64,000 bases of DNA from CAVQBJ01 sp963819075 (GCA_963819075.1 CAWFUP010000008.1:1-64000); one strand, 5' to 3'; counted from the stretch's first letter, positions 50,841 to 59,624 are shown. A program made the numbers and translations. The notes: generated by a model not told the origin, from the letters alone.

Positions 50841-51773
50841 TCAGGCGGTTGCCGCGGGGACGTGGTCGTGTAGGAATGCGAGCTGGTCAGTGACGACGCG
50901 TTCGAAGTGTTCGCCGGTGTAGATGTCGAAGTGTCCGGCGTGGTAGCGCAGGATGGTGCCGTGCGGAGCGTTGGCGGCGTGGCGGAGGGTCGCCTGCGCG
51001 GGCGCGACGGTGTCGGCGTTGCAGACGCAGAACAGGATCGGACAGCGTACGTCTACCGCTCGGCGACCCGGGGCGTCCAACGGGATCTCCAGTGCGACGC
51101 GGGCGGGCACGTCGTTGGGGTAGTCCGCCTGCGTCAGGCCAGATGCCTCCAGGAGTGCTGTGATGCCGTCGACGACGTCTGGTGCATCCATGAGCCCAAT
51201 CTCGCCTGGGCGGGCGGCAACCTTGACGCGCACCGGCGGACGGCCGCGCAAGCGAGCGAGATGGTCCTTCGCCGCGGCTGCGCCCAGCCGGGCGATCCCG
51301 CGCGCTGAGATCTGCCTGGTCGAGGACGGGCCGTCGGTAAAGGGGCACTGCACTATCGCGGCGGCGACGGCGCGATCGGCGGCGGCAGTCGCGATCACGT
51401 GCCCGCCGGCGAACGATGTGCCCCACAGCACAACCCGGCCACGATCGACCTCGGGCAGGGACCGCGCGAAGGCGACCGCGGCCCGCCAGTCCTCGCGCTG
51501 GCGGCGGATGCTCAAGAGCTCTCGCGGCTCACCGCCGCTTTCGCCGAAATGACGGTAATCGAACACCACGCAGGCGTACCCGGCGGCCTGGAAGCGCTCG
51601 GCGAAGGCGCCGAGCCGTAGCTTCTTCACCCCGCCGAGGCCGTGGGCCATGACCAGCACCGGCGGCGGTTCACCGGTCCCGCTGGGCGCGGGTAGGTACA
51701 GCCAGGCGTGGCAGCGGTCGCTGCCGGAGGGGAAGTACACATCGCGGCGTTCGGGCAGGGTGGTGTCGTTCAT
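50841..51773 (-). CDS. Alpha/beta hydrolase
   Basis: The 310-residue protein has PPVLVMAHGLGGVKKLRLGA (oxyanion HGLGG), VVFDYRHFGESGGEPREL, VVLWGTSFAGGHVIATAAAD (nucleophile Ser in GTSFAG) and ILFCVCNADTVAPAQATLRH (catalytic Asp). The ending HAGHFDIYTGEHF carries the catalytic His. It resembles esterases of the dienelactone hydrolase/peptidase S15-like group. It is divergent from the TetR gene with two operators between them and is the probable target of that repressor. Confidence 0.9.
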   Translation of the reverse strand: MNDTTLPERRDVYFPSGSDRCHAWLYLPAPSGTGEPPPVLVMAHGLGGVKKLRLGAFAERFQAAGYACVVFDYRHFGESGGEPRELLSIRRQREDWRAAVAFARSLPEVDRGRVVLWGTSFAGGHVIATAAADRAVAAAIVQCPFTDGPSSTRQISARGIARLGAAAAKDHLARLRGRPPVRVKVAARPGEIGLMDAPDVVDGITALLEASGLTQADYPNDVPARVALEIPLDAPGRRAVDVRCPILFCVCNADTVAPAQATLRHAANAPHGTILRYHAGHFDIYTGEHFERVVTDQLAFLHDHVPAATA

Positions 51774-51781
51774 CGGACCTT

Positions 51782-51831
51782 TCTTGATGCATGCTCAAGA
51801 ACCCTGGCATCTTCTTGATCGCCTGTCAAGA
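51782..51831. promoter_or_regulatory. Two tandem palindromic operators for the TetR regulator
   Basis: TCTTGA-TGCATGC-TCAAGA (51782-51800) and TCTTGA-TCGCCTG-TCAAGA (51813-51831) are perfect 6-bp inverted repeats with 7-bp spacers, 31 bp apart, close to three helical turns. They fill the gap between the hydrolase start (51773) and the TetR start (51839). Confidence 0.8.
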
Positions 51832-51838
51832 TACGGTC

Positions 51839-52462
51839 ATGCCCCGCAACCGCCGCCCCGTTCCCAAGGAGCAGAAACAGGACGAGCTGCTCGCCGCAGC
51901 CGCGGAGCTCTTCCTCACTCACGGCTACGACGCCACCTCGACGAGCCGCATCGCCGAGCACGCCGGCGTCACGACCAACACGCTCTACTGGTACTACCGC
52001 GACAAGGAGGAGCTGCTGCTCGCCGTCGCCGACCTATACATCCACACGCTGCTGCGCGAGCACGCAACGCTCAGCGACCGCCCGCTCGCCGAACAGCTCG
52101 CCTGGCTGGTCAACCGCCTGCGACCCTTCAAGCACCTCATCGCAACCATCCACGACCGACTGAGCGTCTCAGACGCCATCAGCGCCTGGCACACCAACTT
52201 CCACCAAACCTTCGAGCAGCTATTCGCACGCCAGCTCCCCGGTCCCATCCCCCCCAAGCGGCGCGCCGCCGAAACGGCCGCCGCAACCTACGCGCTCGAA
52301 GGGGCCATCACCCACAACCTCGACGACACCACCACCCAGCAGCTCTGCCAACTCATCGCCGATCGCCTCCACCACGCCGCCGCCACCAACACACCGACAG
52401 AGGCACCAACGGCAAGCTCTCACGCCACGCGAAGGCGACCCGTCACCACCTCACACACGTAA
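51839..52462 (+). CDS. TetR family transcriptional regulator
   Basis: The 207-residue protein reads QDELLAAAAELFLTHGYDAT and TSTSRIAEHAGVTTNTLYWY with YRDKEELL, the TetR helix-turn-helix at about residues 10-60. An all-helical ligand domain follows. The start directly follows two identical operators, so it represses itself and the divergent hydrolase. The C-terminal tail is Thr/Pro-rich. Confidence 0.92.
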   Translation: MPRNRRPVPKEQKQDELLAAAAELFLTHGYDATSTSRIAEHAGVTTNTLYWYYRDKEELLLAVADLYIHTLLREHATLSDRPLAEQLAWLVNRLRPFKHLIATIHDRLSVSDAISAWHTNFHQTFEQLFARQLPGPIPPKRRAAETAAATYALEGAITHNLDDTTTQQLCQLIADRLHHAAATNTPTEAPTASSHATRRRPVTTSHT

Positions 52463-52698
52463 AAACAGGCCCGATCGAACGCGACCGCATCGACGAAGCC
52501 TCGATCGTCCCCGCATCCAGCCGGCAGACGAATCCGAATGCCACGGTCGCGATCGCCCGGTCGTCGAGACCTCCTTCGACGTTCGGACGTACCTGCCGGC
52601 GCACGAGTCGGTGGTCCTCCTATGCGCGGACACGAGGGCGGGCCCGCCACCCTCGCAGCTGGCGAACTTGCCGTTACTGCAGCGGATGTGCGCTACAG

Positions 52699-52716
52699 TC
52701 TGTCCAGTCTGTCCAG
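52699..52716 (+). promoter_or_regulatory. Tandem TCTGTCCAG repeat before the Phd/VapC pair
   Basis: TCTGTCCAG occurs twice without spacer, ending 10 bp before the antitoxin ATG. Toxin-antitoxin operons are usually autoregulated by such repeats; binding is inferred. Confidence 0.45.
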
Positions 52717-52726
52717 AACGTTGGAG

Positions 52727-52975
52727 ATGATCGTGGCCTGGCAACTACAAGCAGCGAAACAGCATTTCAGCGAACTCGTCGAGTGCGCCCGGCGCGACGG
52801 GCCCCAGGTCGTGACCAAACACGGCAAGGAGGCGGTCGTCGTCGTCGCCGCTGAGGACTACCGGCGACTGCGGGGCGACGGGCCAAGTCTCGTCGACTTC
52901 ATCCGCTCGGCCCCCGATTTCGACGCGCTTGAACTCGAGCGGGCCAAGGACCGTGGTCGCGACGTCGATCTTTGA
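52727..52975 (+). CDS. Phd/YefM family antitoxin
   Basis: The 82-residue protein reads WQLQAAKQHFSELVECARRD, then GPQVVTKHGKEAVVVVAAED and YRRL, the Phd/YefM DNA-binding fold. An acidic toxin-binding tail follows (FIRSAPDFDALELERAKDRG). The next gene, a PIN toxin, begins by overlapping its stop. It neutralises the toxin and represses the operon, probably via the tandem repeats just upstream. Confidence 0.9.
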   Translation: MIVAWQLQAAKQHFSELVECARRDGPQVVTKHGKEAVVVVAAEDYRRLRGDGPSLVDFIRSAPDFDALELERAKDRGRDVDL

Positions 52976-53397
52976 GCTTCCTGCTTGACACGAACGCCGT
53001 CTCAGAAATCCGCCGCGGCCGCGATGAGCACGTCCGGGTCTGGGTCGGCGAAGTGGAGGACGTAGACCTCCATCTCAGCGTGCTCACGCTCGGTGAGATC
53101 CGCAAGGGAATCGAGTTGCTGCGGGGCCGCGATCCCGCACAGGCGGAAGTGTTTGCCAGCTGGCTGGGTGAGCTGCATACGCGCTTCGCCGACCGCATCG
53201 TCCCTGTCGACGCCCGAGTTGCCGAGGAATGGGGGCGACTCAACGCTGCCACGCCGCGGAACACCGTCGACAGCCTGATCGCAGCCACCGCACGCATCCA
53301 TGGACTCACCGTCGTGACACGCAACACCGACGACTTCGAAGGCTGCGGCGTGCTGCTACTCAACCCGTGGCACCATCCAATCGACGCTCCCGACTGA
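52972..53397 (+). CDS. VapC/FitB-type PIN toxin
   Basis: From TTG 52972 the 141-residue product reads FLLDTNAVSEIRRGRDEHVR, LSVLTLGEIRKGIELLRG and NTVDSLIAATARIHGLTVVT with RNTDDFEGCGV. All four PIN acidic positions are present. It is a ribonuclease toxin inhibited by the upstream Phd-type protein; start and stop overlap by 4 bp. The FitB-like sequence suggests RNA cleavage that slows growth. Its likely role is stabilising this island. Confidence 0.9.
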   Translation: MSFLLDTNAVSEIRRGRDEHVRVWVGEVEDVDLHLSVLTLGEIRKGIELLRGRDPAQAEVFASWLGELHTRFADRIVPVDARVAEEWGRLNAATPRNTVDSLIAATARIHGLTVVTRNTDDFEGCGVLLLNPWHHPIDAPD

Positions 53398-53649
53398 GTC
53401 ACGACCAGCCTTGCCCTAATCGCGACGCTGACGCTTGCGCTTACCAAGGCTGGTCGGCGCATTACCGCGCACCTCCCCGTTCAGGTGCGAGTCGTGCTCA
53501 GATCCCATGACAACGCCGGCACAGGGGTGACGCGGTCGGTCGGCGCGACGATCCGCGCTGCCAAACGCCATCGCCGCCACCACTAGCTCCGAGCTGACCC
53601 GGACCGCCACGACTCGCGGATGTTCGCCGAAGGTTCGTGAACGATTATG

Positions 53650-53670
53650 GGTGGCAGGTGGCAGGTGGTA
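53650..53670 (+). promoter_or_regulatory. Three tandem GGTGGCA heptamers before the second TA pair
   Basis: GGTGGCA, GGTGGCA and GGTGGTA lie end to end, 12 bp before the antitoxin ATG. They are candidate binding sites for the ribbon-helix-helix antitoxin. Confidence 0.4.
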
Positions 53671-53681
53671 GCCTGCGGTTG

Positions 53682-53909
53682 ATGAAGAAGACCAGCATCT
53701 ATATCGAGCCAGATGTCGACGTGGCGCTGACGCGCCGCGCGGCCGCCGAGGGGAAGACCAAGGCCGAGCTGATCCGCCAAGCGTTGCGCGAAGCGGCCGC
53801 AGGCTCGCTCCGCGTCAGGCCGCGCGCTCGCGGCGTGTTCACAGGCCCCGCCGACCTCTCCGCACGCGCCGACGAACACCTAAACGAGTCGGGCTTCGGC
53901 GAGTCGTGA
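53682..53909 (+). CDS. Ribbon-helix-helix antitoxin
   Basis: The 75-residue protein reads KKTSIYIEPDVDVALTRRAA, then AEGKTKAELIRQALREAAAG, the CopG/VapB-type strand-helix-helix fold that binds DNA as a dimer. The remaining tail (ADLSARADEHLNESGFGES) should contact the toxin. Its stop overlaps the GTG of the next PIN gene. Confidence 0.85.
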   Translation: MKKTSIYIEPDVDVALTRRAAAEGKTKAELIRQALREAAAGSLRVRPRARGVFTGPADLSARADEHLNESGFGES

Positions 53910-54325
53910 TCGTCATCGACACGTCGGTCATCGTCGCCTATATGAACTCCGCCGACGACCACCACCAGGAGGCGAGCGAGTGGCTCGAGAGCACGGATGA
54001 CGATCTCGCGACGACCCCGCTGATCGTCGCGGAGGTCGACCACCTGGTCGCCGCGCGGGGCGGGCAAGGGGCACTGGGCGCGCTCCGCGCCGACCTGGCC
54101 GCGGGCGCCTACCTCGTCGAGTGGTGGCAGAGTGCGATCGCGTCCATAGTGGGGATCGCCGAGCGTTACGCCGACAACGGACTCGGACTGGCCGACGCAT
54201 CGCTCGTGGCCCTCGCCCAACGACTCGACACCATCGACATTGCCACGCTCGACGAGCGACACTTCCGCGCCGTGCGGCCCCTCGCCGCGGGCAAGGCATT
54301 TCGCCTCCTCCCCAGCGACGCCTGA
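53906..54325 (+). CDS. PIN-domain toxin
   Basis: The 139-residue protein starts VIDTSVIVAYMNSADDHHQE and has TTPLIVAEVDHLVAARGGQG, GLGLADASLVALAQRLDTID and ATLDERHFRAVRP. All acidic PIN positions are in place, so it is probably active. The GTG start overlaps the antitoxin stop by 4 bp. It is the second TA pair in 1.6 kb and lies just before the truncated attachment-site copy at 54394. Confidence 0.88.
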   Translation: MIVIDTSVIVAYMNSADDHHQEASEWLESTDDDLATTPLIVAEVDHLVAARGGQGALGALRADLAAGAYLVEWWQSAIASIVGIAERYADNGLGLADASLVALAQRLDTIDIATLDERHFRAVRPLAAGKAFRLLPSDA

Positions 54326-54393
54326 CCACTCCAGGGCCGGGGACACGACCCGCAGCACCGGCCGTTCGCTTGAGCGAGCGATAGACCGGCTCT

Positions 54394-54409
54394 TTGCCAT
54401 GCAGAAGGT
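54394..54409 (+). repeat. Truncated attachment-site copy cut by the insertion sequence
   Basis: TTGCCATGCAGAAGGT is identical to the first 16 bp of the 42-bp tRNA-Gly repeat. It stops exactly where the ISL3-type terminal repeat begins (54410). The missing 26 bp are not found at the other end of the insertion sequence. Confidence 0.7.
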
Positions 54410-54582
54410 GGGGCTCCGTGGATGATCGTAGGTGACTTGGAGGCGGTGATCGGCCTGGGTTCCCTGGCCTGAGCAGGCTTGCTGCGCTGGTTGCGGGGTG
54501 CGAGCGGGGGCTTGGGAGACGCGCACGAGTTGGACCGTAGGCTCGCGGGTGTTCTGAGTCCTCGAGCTGGAGGTCGTCGCCC

Positions 54583-55050
54583 GTGCGCGTCTGCACTGCA
54601 TTCTCTCGTCTGTTGGATCTGCCTGGGGTGTGGGTCCGGTCGGTCCGTTTCGAGCCCGGCCGGGTGGTGGTGAGGGTCGTGTTGCGTCGGCGTCGTCTTC
54701 GGTGCCCGAAGTGCTCGTATGTGACGTGGAATCGCGAGAGCCGCCAGCACCACGACTCGACCTGGCGGCACTTGGATCTCGGGGTCTGGCGGCTGGAGGT
54801 CCACGCCCGGCTGCGGCGGTTGCGCTGCCCCGAGCACGGTGTTCACGTGGAGGGCGTCCCGTTCGCCCGCGACGGCGCGCGCTTCACCCGCGATTTCGAG
54901 AACCTCGTCGCGTGGCTGGCGACGAAGACCGACAAGACTGCGACCTGCCGGCTGACGCGGATCGACTGGGCCACGATCGGCAGGGTGATCGAGCGGGTCG
55001 GCGATGAGCTGATCGACGGCGATCGTCTCAGCGGTCTGTTTGAGATCTCG
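54583..55050 (+). pseudogene. ISL3-family transposase, N-terminal part
   Basis: The frame from GTG 54583 encodes the zinc-binding N-terminus (RRRLRCPKCSYVTWNRESRQ, then LRCPEHGVHVEGVPFARDGA) and the helix-turn-helix region (TKTDKTATCRLTRIDWATIG). It runs to SGLFEIS at 55050, after which homology stops. The rest of the protein resumes at 57870 as VDEVAWRKGHRYLTLVGDHR. It is split by the nested element and cannot give a whole transposase. Confidence 0.88.
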
Positions 55051-55099
55051 ATCGAGACGATGTGCGCATAGTGCTCGTGATGCCAACGCGAGCTGTGAC

Positions 55100-55369
55100 T
55101 TGCTGGTCGTGACGCATCCGTTCCATCCGTTGCGTGGGCAGCGGTTGGCGGTGTTGTTTGAGCGTCGGATGCCGCAGGGACGGGTCTACGCCTGTGACGC
55201 CGGGCCGTTGGGGACGATCGGCGTGCCTGAGGACGCGACCGATCGCGCGCCGACGCCGGCGGCGACGCCGTTGACCGGCGAGGTGCTGGGCGGTCTGGTG
55301 GAACTGGTGGCGGAGATCGCGGCCGGTGGCAGGAAGTCCGAGCCTGTGCGCGAAACCGGTACAAGCTGA
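55100..55369 (+). CDS. DUF5372-type small protein of the transposon
   Basis: The product reads VVTHPFHPLRGQRLAVLFER, RVYACDAGPLGTIGVPEDAT and DRAPTPAATPLTGEVLGGLV. This short protein type commonly precedes transposon recombinases and has no known function; it may be an accessory DNA-binding factor. The start is uncertain: TTG 55100 is the only in-frame choice close to the conserved region. Its stop overlaps the next ATG by one base. Confidence 0.7.
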   Translation: MLVVTHPFHPLRGQRLAVLFERRMPQGRVYACDAGPLGTIGVPEDATDRAPTPAATPLTGEVLGGLVELVAEIAAGGRKSEPVRETGTS

Positions 55370-55716
55370 TGACCGGTTCGATCGATCTCAAGGGGCTCAG
55401 CGGCCGTCAGTTGCTCGCGCGGCGCGAACGGCTCGCCGCGCGCGTTGAGCGGCCGGAGTTGACGTTGCCGGGTGGGTTGGTGCGTCAGGGACGGCGGTGC
55501 TCGAGCAGCGGCTGTCGCTGCCGGCGCGGCGAGTTGCACGGCCCGTATCTCTACCTGACGCTTTATCGCGACGGGCGTAACCGCTCGCTCTACGTTCCGG
55601 CGGCGCTGGAGGGCGTGGTGAGCGAGTACGTCGATGTGAGCGACCGCAACGAGATGGTGCTGGGCGAGATCGCGAGCATCAACCTCGAGTTGCTCGCCCG
55701 CCGGAAGCTCGGGTGA
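55369..55716 (+). CDS. DUF6788-type protein of the transposon
   Basis: The 115-residue protein reads LSGRQLLARRERLAARVERP, RRCSSSGCRCRRGELHGPYL and YLTLYRDGRNRSLYVPAALE. It has a Cys cluster (CSSSGCRC) and is basic, matching a family found beside transposases. A role in recombination or target choice is plausible but unproven. It is translationally coupled to the preceding gene. Confidence 0.75.
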   Translation: MTGSIDLKGLSGRQLLARRERLAARVERPELTLPGGLVRQGRRCSSSGCRCRRGELHGPYLYLTLYRDGRNRSLYVPAALEGVVSEYVDVSDRNEMVLGEIASINLELLARRKLG

Positions 55717-55801
55717 TGGTCAGTGTCGGTCGACGGCACCGAGACGGTCGCGATGGTGATGGCGAACATGGTCGAGGCGGCGCTGGCCGCGGGAGTGAGT
55801 G

Positions 55802-57862
55802 ATGAACAGCACGATGGCGATGGGAACCAGCGCGAAGATCACGCGCGAGCATCTGCAGCGCCTGGCGGTCGTCTATGTCCGCCAGTCGACGCTGGCGCAG
55901 GTCCGCGATCACGGCGAGTCAACCGCGCGGCAGTACGCGCTGACAAACGACGCGGAGCGGCTGGGATGGCCTGGAGAGCAGGTCGTGGTGATCGATGCCG
56001 ATCTCGGTGTGTCCGGCCGCGGCGGATCGGCCCGGACAGGGTTCAAGGATCTGGTCGGCCGGGTGTGCGTCGGCGAGGTCGGCGCGGTGTTCGGGCTGGA
56101 GGTCTCCCGGCTTGCGCGCTCGACCGCCGATCTGCAGCGGCTGCTGGAGCTGTGCAGTCTGACCGACACGCTGATCATCGACGGGGATGGCATCTACGAC
56201 CTGGGGCAGTTCAACGACCGGATGCTGCTCGGGTTGAAGGGCACGATGAGCGAGGCCGAGTTGCACATCCTCGCCGGCCGGTTGCAGGGCGCCAGGCGCG
56301 CCGCCGCCGAACGCGGCGAGCTGCGGTTCGGGCTACCGGTCGGCTACGTCTACGACGAGGACGGCGGCATCGTGCTCGATCCCGACGAGGAGATCCGCGC
56401 GGCCGTCGCTGACGTGTTCGCCAGCTTTCAGCAGACCGGCTCGGCATACGCGGTCGTGCGCGCGTTCGAGGGCCGGCGGTTTCCGGCCCGCGCCTACGGT
56501 GGAGCGTGGGCCGGGCAGGTGCGCTACGGCCCGCTGTCGCACAGTCGCGCGGTGACAGTCCTGCGCAACCCGTCCTACGCAGGCGCGTACGTTTTCGGGC
56601 GCCGGCGCAGCCGCCGCCAGGTCCAGCCCGACGGCACGATCCGGGCAACCACGCGGTTGCTTCCTCGCGCCGAGTGGGGGGTGGTGATCTGCGATCACCA
56701 CGCCGGATACATCACCTGGGAGCAGTACCTGCGCAACGAGGCCCGGCTGGGCGGGAATCGCACGCATGACGGCGCGCGCCCAGCGCGGGAGGGCAGCGCG
56801 CTGCTGCAAGGCATCGTCCGCTGCGGCGCGTGCGGGCGGACGATGTCGACCTTCTACCGTGACGGGAAGTCCGGGTATGACTGCGGCTACACCCGCGCGG
56901 ACCATGCCGCCACCCCTGGCTGCCACGGAGTGATGGGCGCCGCGATCGAGACCGCGATCGCAGAGCGACTCCTCGCCGCGGTCGCGCCAGATCAGATCGC
57001 GCTCGCACTGACGGCTGCCGATACGGTCGCTGACCGCCGCGGCCGCGCGACCCGCGCGGTTGAGCTGCGCGCTGAGCGCGCCCGCTATGACGCCGCCCGC
57101 GCCGAGCGCGCGTTTCACCAGTGCGACCCCGAGAACCGCCTGGTCGCCAGGAGCCTCGAAGCGCGCTGGGAAGAGAAACTCCGCGAGCACACCGACGCCG
57201 ACAGCGAACTTGCCGCGCAGACCGCCCAGCCCGCGGCGCCCGCCCGCGCCGAAATCGAAGCGCTCGCCCGCGACCTGCCCCGCCTATGGTCCTCGCCGAG
57301 CACCTCCCACCGCGACCGCAAGCGGCTGCTGCGCGCGATGATCAATGACATCACCCTAACCTCGAAGGCCGATGAGCCCGAGATCCGGGTCGGGATCCAC
57401 TGGCACTCGGGCGCGAGCGAGGAGCTGACCGTCCTGCGTCCCCGCGCTGCCCGCTCGCAACACGCCGCCGCGATCCACGACCTGATCCGCGAGCACGGAC
57501 CCACGCACACCAACCAGCAGCTCGCCGACCGGCTCAACGACGACGGGCTTCTCACCGCCACCGGGCGCCCGTTCACCGAGGAGATCGTCCGCTGGCAGCG
57601 CTGGAATCTCCGCGTCCCGGCACCCTCACCACTCAACGACAACGAACTCGGCGTCCACGACATCGCCGAGCGTCTCGGCGTCGGTGACCACGTCATCTAC
57701 GTGTGGATCAAGCAGGGCAAGCTGACCGCTCGCCGCGTCGGGCACCGCAAGCTCGCGATCGCGTTCAACGACGAGATCGAAGCCGCCTGTCGCATACGCC
57801 TCGCGAACTCCCCCCGAACCCGATATCTCAACCAACAACCTGTTGCCGGAGGTGCAGAATGA
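55802..57862 (+). CDS. Large serine recombinase
   Basis: The 686-residue protein has a resolvase catalytic domain (LAVVYVRQSTLAQVRDHGES with catalytic Ser near residue 29, then FGLEVSRLARSTADLQRLLE). A recombinase domain follows (VADVFASFQQTGSAYAVVRA), then a zinc ribbon (IVRCGACGRTMSTFYRD) and a coiled-coil stretch. A C-terminal MerR/excisionase-type helix-turn-helix (VHDIAERLGVGDHVIYVWIK) is present. It is intact and probably mobilises the nested element. The added C-terminal HTH is unusual for phage integrases but occurs in transposon recombinases of this group. Confidence 0.93.
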   Translation: MNSTMAMGTSAKITREHLQRLAVVYVRQSTLAQVRDHGESTARQYALTNDAERLGWPGEQVVVIDADLGVSGRGGSARTGFKDLVGRVCVGEVGAVFGLEVSRLARSTADLQRLLELCSLTDTLIIDGDGIYDLGQFNDRMLLGLKGTMSEAELHILAGRLQGARRAAAERGELRFGLPVGYVYDEDGGIVLDPDEEIRAAVADVFASFQQTGSAYAVVRAFEGRRFPARAYGGAWAGQVRYGPLSHSRAVTVLRNPSYAGAYVFGRRRSRRQVQPDGTIRATTRLLPRAEWGVVICDHHAGYITWEQYLRNEARLGGNRTHDGARPAREGSALLQGIVRCGACGRTMSTFYRDGKSGYDCGYTRADHAATPGCHGVMGAAIETAIAERLLAAVAPDQIALALTAADTVADRRGRATRAVELRAERARYDAARAERAFHQCDPENRLVARSLEARWEEKLREHTDADSELAAQTAQPAAPARAEIEALARDLPRLWSSPSTSHRDRKRLLRAMINDITLTSKADEPEIRVGIHWHSGASEELTVLRPRAARSQHAAAIHDLIREHGPTHTNQQLADRLNDDGLLTATGRPFTEEIVRWQRWNLRVPAPSPLNDNELGVHDIAERLGVGDHVIYVWIKQGKLTARRVGHRKLAIAFNDEIEAACRIRLANSPRTRYLNQQPVAGGAE

Positions 57863-57869
57863 AGTCACC

Positions 57870-58811
57870 GTCGACGAGGTCGCGTGGCGCAAAGGCCATC
57901 GGTACTTGACGCTGGTCGGCGATCACCGAGCTCGCTGCGTGGTATGGGGCACCGAGGGCAAGGGCCACGCCGCCGCCGATCAGTTCTTCGAGGAGCTCGA
58001 CCCGCCGCCCGAGCCCACGGGACCCGCGCACGCCAAGCGGCCTGCGCCGCTGCCAGAGCCCGCGATCATGGTCCCGTTCGGCCCGTGTCCCACCGTCGGG
58101 GCCACCGGCCACGGCATGCACGGCGCATGGCTGCAGCCCGGCAGCGAGATCGACCCCGCGATCTTCGCGCGCGCCTCTCGGCTGACGGCGGTCTCGATGG
58201 ACATGACCGGCGGCTACGCCAAGTCGGTCCGCGAGCACGCCCCGCAAGCAGTCATCTGCATCGACAACTACCACGTCGTGCAGCTCGCCACCAAGGCGCT
58301 GGACGAGGTCCGCCGCGAGCACTGGAACGAGCTGCGCCACGCCGGCGAGACCGGCGCCGCCAAGCAGTTCAAGCACGACCGCTGGGCGCTCTTGCGCAAC
58401 CCCGACGATCTCACCGACCAGCAAGCCGCCACGCTCGCCGCGATCCGCACCGGCGGCGGGAAGCTCCCGCGCGCCTGGGCGATGAAGGAGATGGTCAGAG
58501 CGATCTTCGCCCCCGGCCTCACCGTCGACGCCGTCGCCGAGCTGATCAACCGGCTGCTGAGCCGTCTCTCCCGCTGCCGCTTGAAACCGTTCATCCGACT
58601 CGGACGCACGATCCGCAAGCACCACGACGGCATCCTCGCCGCCCGACGCCTGAAGCTCAGCAACGCCCGGGCCGAGACACTCAACAACAAAGTCAAGCTG
58701 ATCGTCCGCCGCGCCTACGGATTCCACTCCGCCAACGCCGCCCTCGCGCTCGTCCATCTCACCTGCGGGCCGATCACACTCACACTCCCACACGAACAAG
58801 CATTCGCGTGA
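57870..58811 (+). pseudogene. ISL3-family transposase, C-terminal catalytic part
   Basis: The frame continues the transposase with VDEVAWRKGHRYLTLVGDHR (first catalytic Asp region) and AVSMDMTGGYAKSVREHAPQ (second Asp). It goes on with AVICIDNYHVVQLATKALDE and LSNARAETLNNKVKLIVRRA (Glu) to the stop at 58811. The DDE set appears complete, but the protein lacks its DNA-binding N-terminus. Together with 54583-55050 it would make about 469 residues, the normal ISL3 transposase size. Confidence 0.88.
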
Positions 58812-58967
58812 ACTCACCTACGATCATGCCCGGAGAGCCCCTTCGTTGTCGTACGGGCATCTCGTCGGCGACGCCACGGGCCCTGGTCAGCGCGGACGGC
58901 GGGGCGGATCGGCGAACGCCGCCGATCGGATCGCTGCTCTGCAATCCGTCTGCAAGCATTCCGCTCG

Positions 58968-59624
58968 ATGTCGGCCGACTCACCCGAGGCAAAGAAGGCC
59001 TCGAGCCGCGAACACTTCGATCGCTGGTCACGTGAGTACGAGCGCGATCACGTGTCCCGCTGGTTGCAGGAACTCCAGCTCGAAGCGCTCGGCGCGCTGG
59101 AGCTCCGGCCCGACGACCACCTGCTCGATGTCGGCTGCGGTAGCGGCGCGGCGGTCCGGGCGGCCGCTCCGACCGTCGCCCACGCGGTCGGCGTTGATCT
59201 GTCACAGGGCATGATCGCCCGCGCCCACGAGCTCGCGGGCGCCACGCCGAGCGTCGAGTTCTCTGTCGCCGACGCCGAAGCGCTCCCGTTCGGTGACGCC
59301 ACGTTCACCACGGTGCTCTGCACGACTTCGTTCCACCACTACCCCAACCCGGGCAGCGCTGTCGCCGAGATGGCGCGCGTGCTCACGCCCGGCGGACGGA
59401 TCGTGATCGCGGACATGGTCAGCGACCGCCTGATCATGCGCGTCTTTGACCAAGTCCTGCGGCGCACCCAGCCAAGCCACGTCGGCTGCCAGCGATCAAG
59501 CGATCTGGCGGGTCTGCTCACCGGCGTCGGCTTCGCGGAGCCCACCACGCGCGCGCTGTTTCATGGGTTCTTCGCGATCGTCGCGGCAGGCGACGCGCAG
59601 TCCGCGACCGGAGGTCACCATTAG
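58968..59624 (+). CDS. Class I SAM-dependent methyltransferase
   Basis: The 218-residue protein has the SAM motifs: HLLDVGCGSGAAVRAAAPTV (motif I), VGVDLSQGMIARAHELA (II), SVADAEALPFGDATFTTVLC (III) and LTPGGRIVIADMVSDRL. It resembles UbiE/Methyltransf_11-type enzymes acting on small molecules. The gene sits 127 bp beyond the insertion sequence and has no obvious operon partner. Substrate unknown. Confidence 0.9.
   Translation: MSADSPEAKKASSREHFDRWSREYERDHVSRWLQELQLEALGALELRPDDHLLDVGCGSGAAVRAAAPTVAHAVGVDLSQGMIARAHELAGATPSVEFSVADAEALPFGDATFTTVLCTTSFHHYPNPGSAVAEMARVLTPGGRIVIADMVSDRLIMRVFDQVLRRTQPSHVGCQRSSDLAGLLTGVGFAEPTTRALFHGFFAIVAAGDAQSATGGHH

Larger units (their letters stand above)
55051..57869 (+). 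mobile_element. Serine-recombinase transposon nested in the ISL3 transposase
   Basis: The insert separates FEIS from VDEV of one transposase reading frame. It holds a DUF5372-like gene, a DUF6788-like gene and a large serine recombinase, all rightward and overlapping or close. No long terminal inverted repeats are seen, as expected for serine recombinases, which cross over at short cores. The junction sequences read CTCG|ATCGAG on the left and CACC|GTCGAC on the right, with TCGA-like core bases on both sides. The exact ends are uncertain by a few bases. Confidence 0.8.
54410..58841 (+). mobile_element. ISL3-family insertion sequence, interrupted by a second transposon
   Basis: The left end GGGGCTCCGTGG-ATGATCGTAGGTGA (54410-54435) and the right end (58814-58841, reading GGGGCTCTCCGG then GCATGATCGTAGGTGA on the minus strand) are imperfect inverted repeats of about 26-28 bp. 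The transposase it encodes is of the ISL3 family and is split in two by a 2.8-kb insert. The flanking octamers CAGAAGGT and TTCGTTGT differ, so no target duplication is visible, and flanking DNA must have been rearranged after insertion. Confidence 0.85.
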
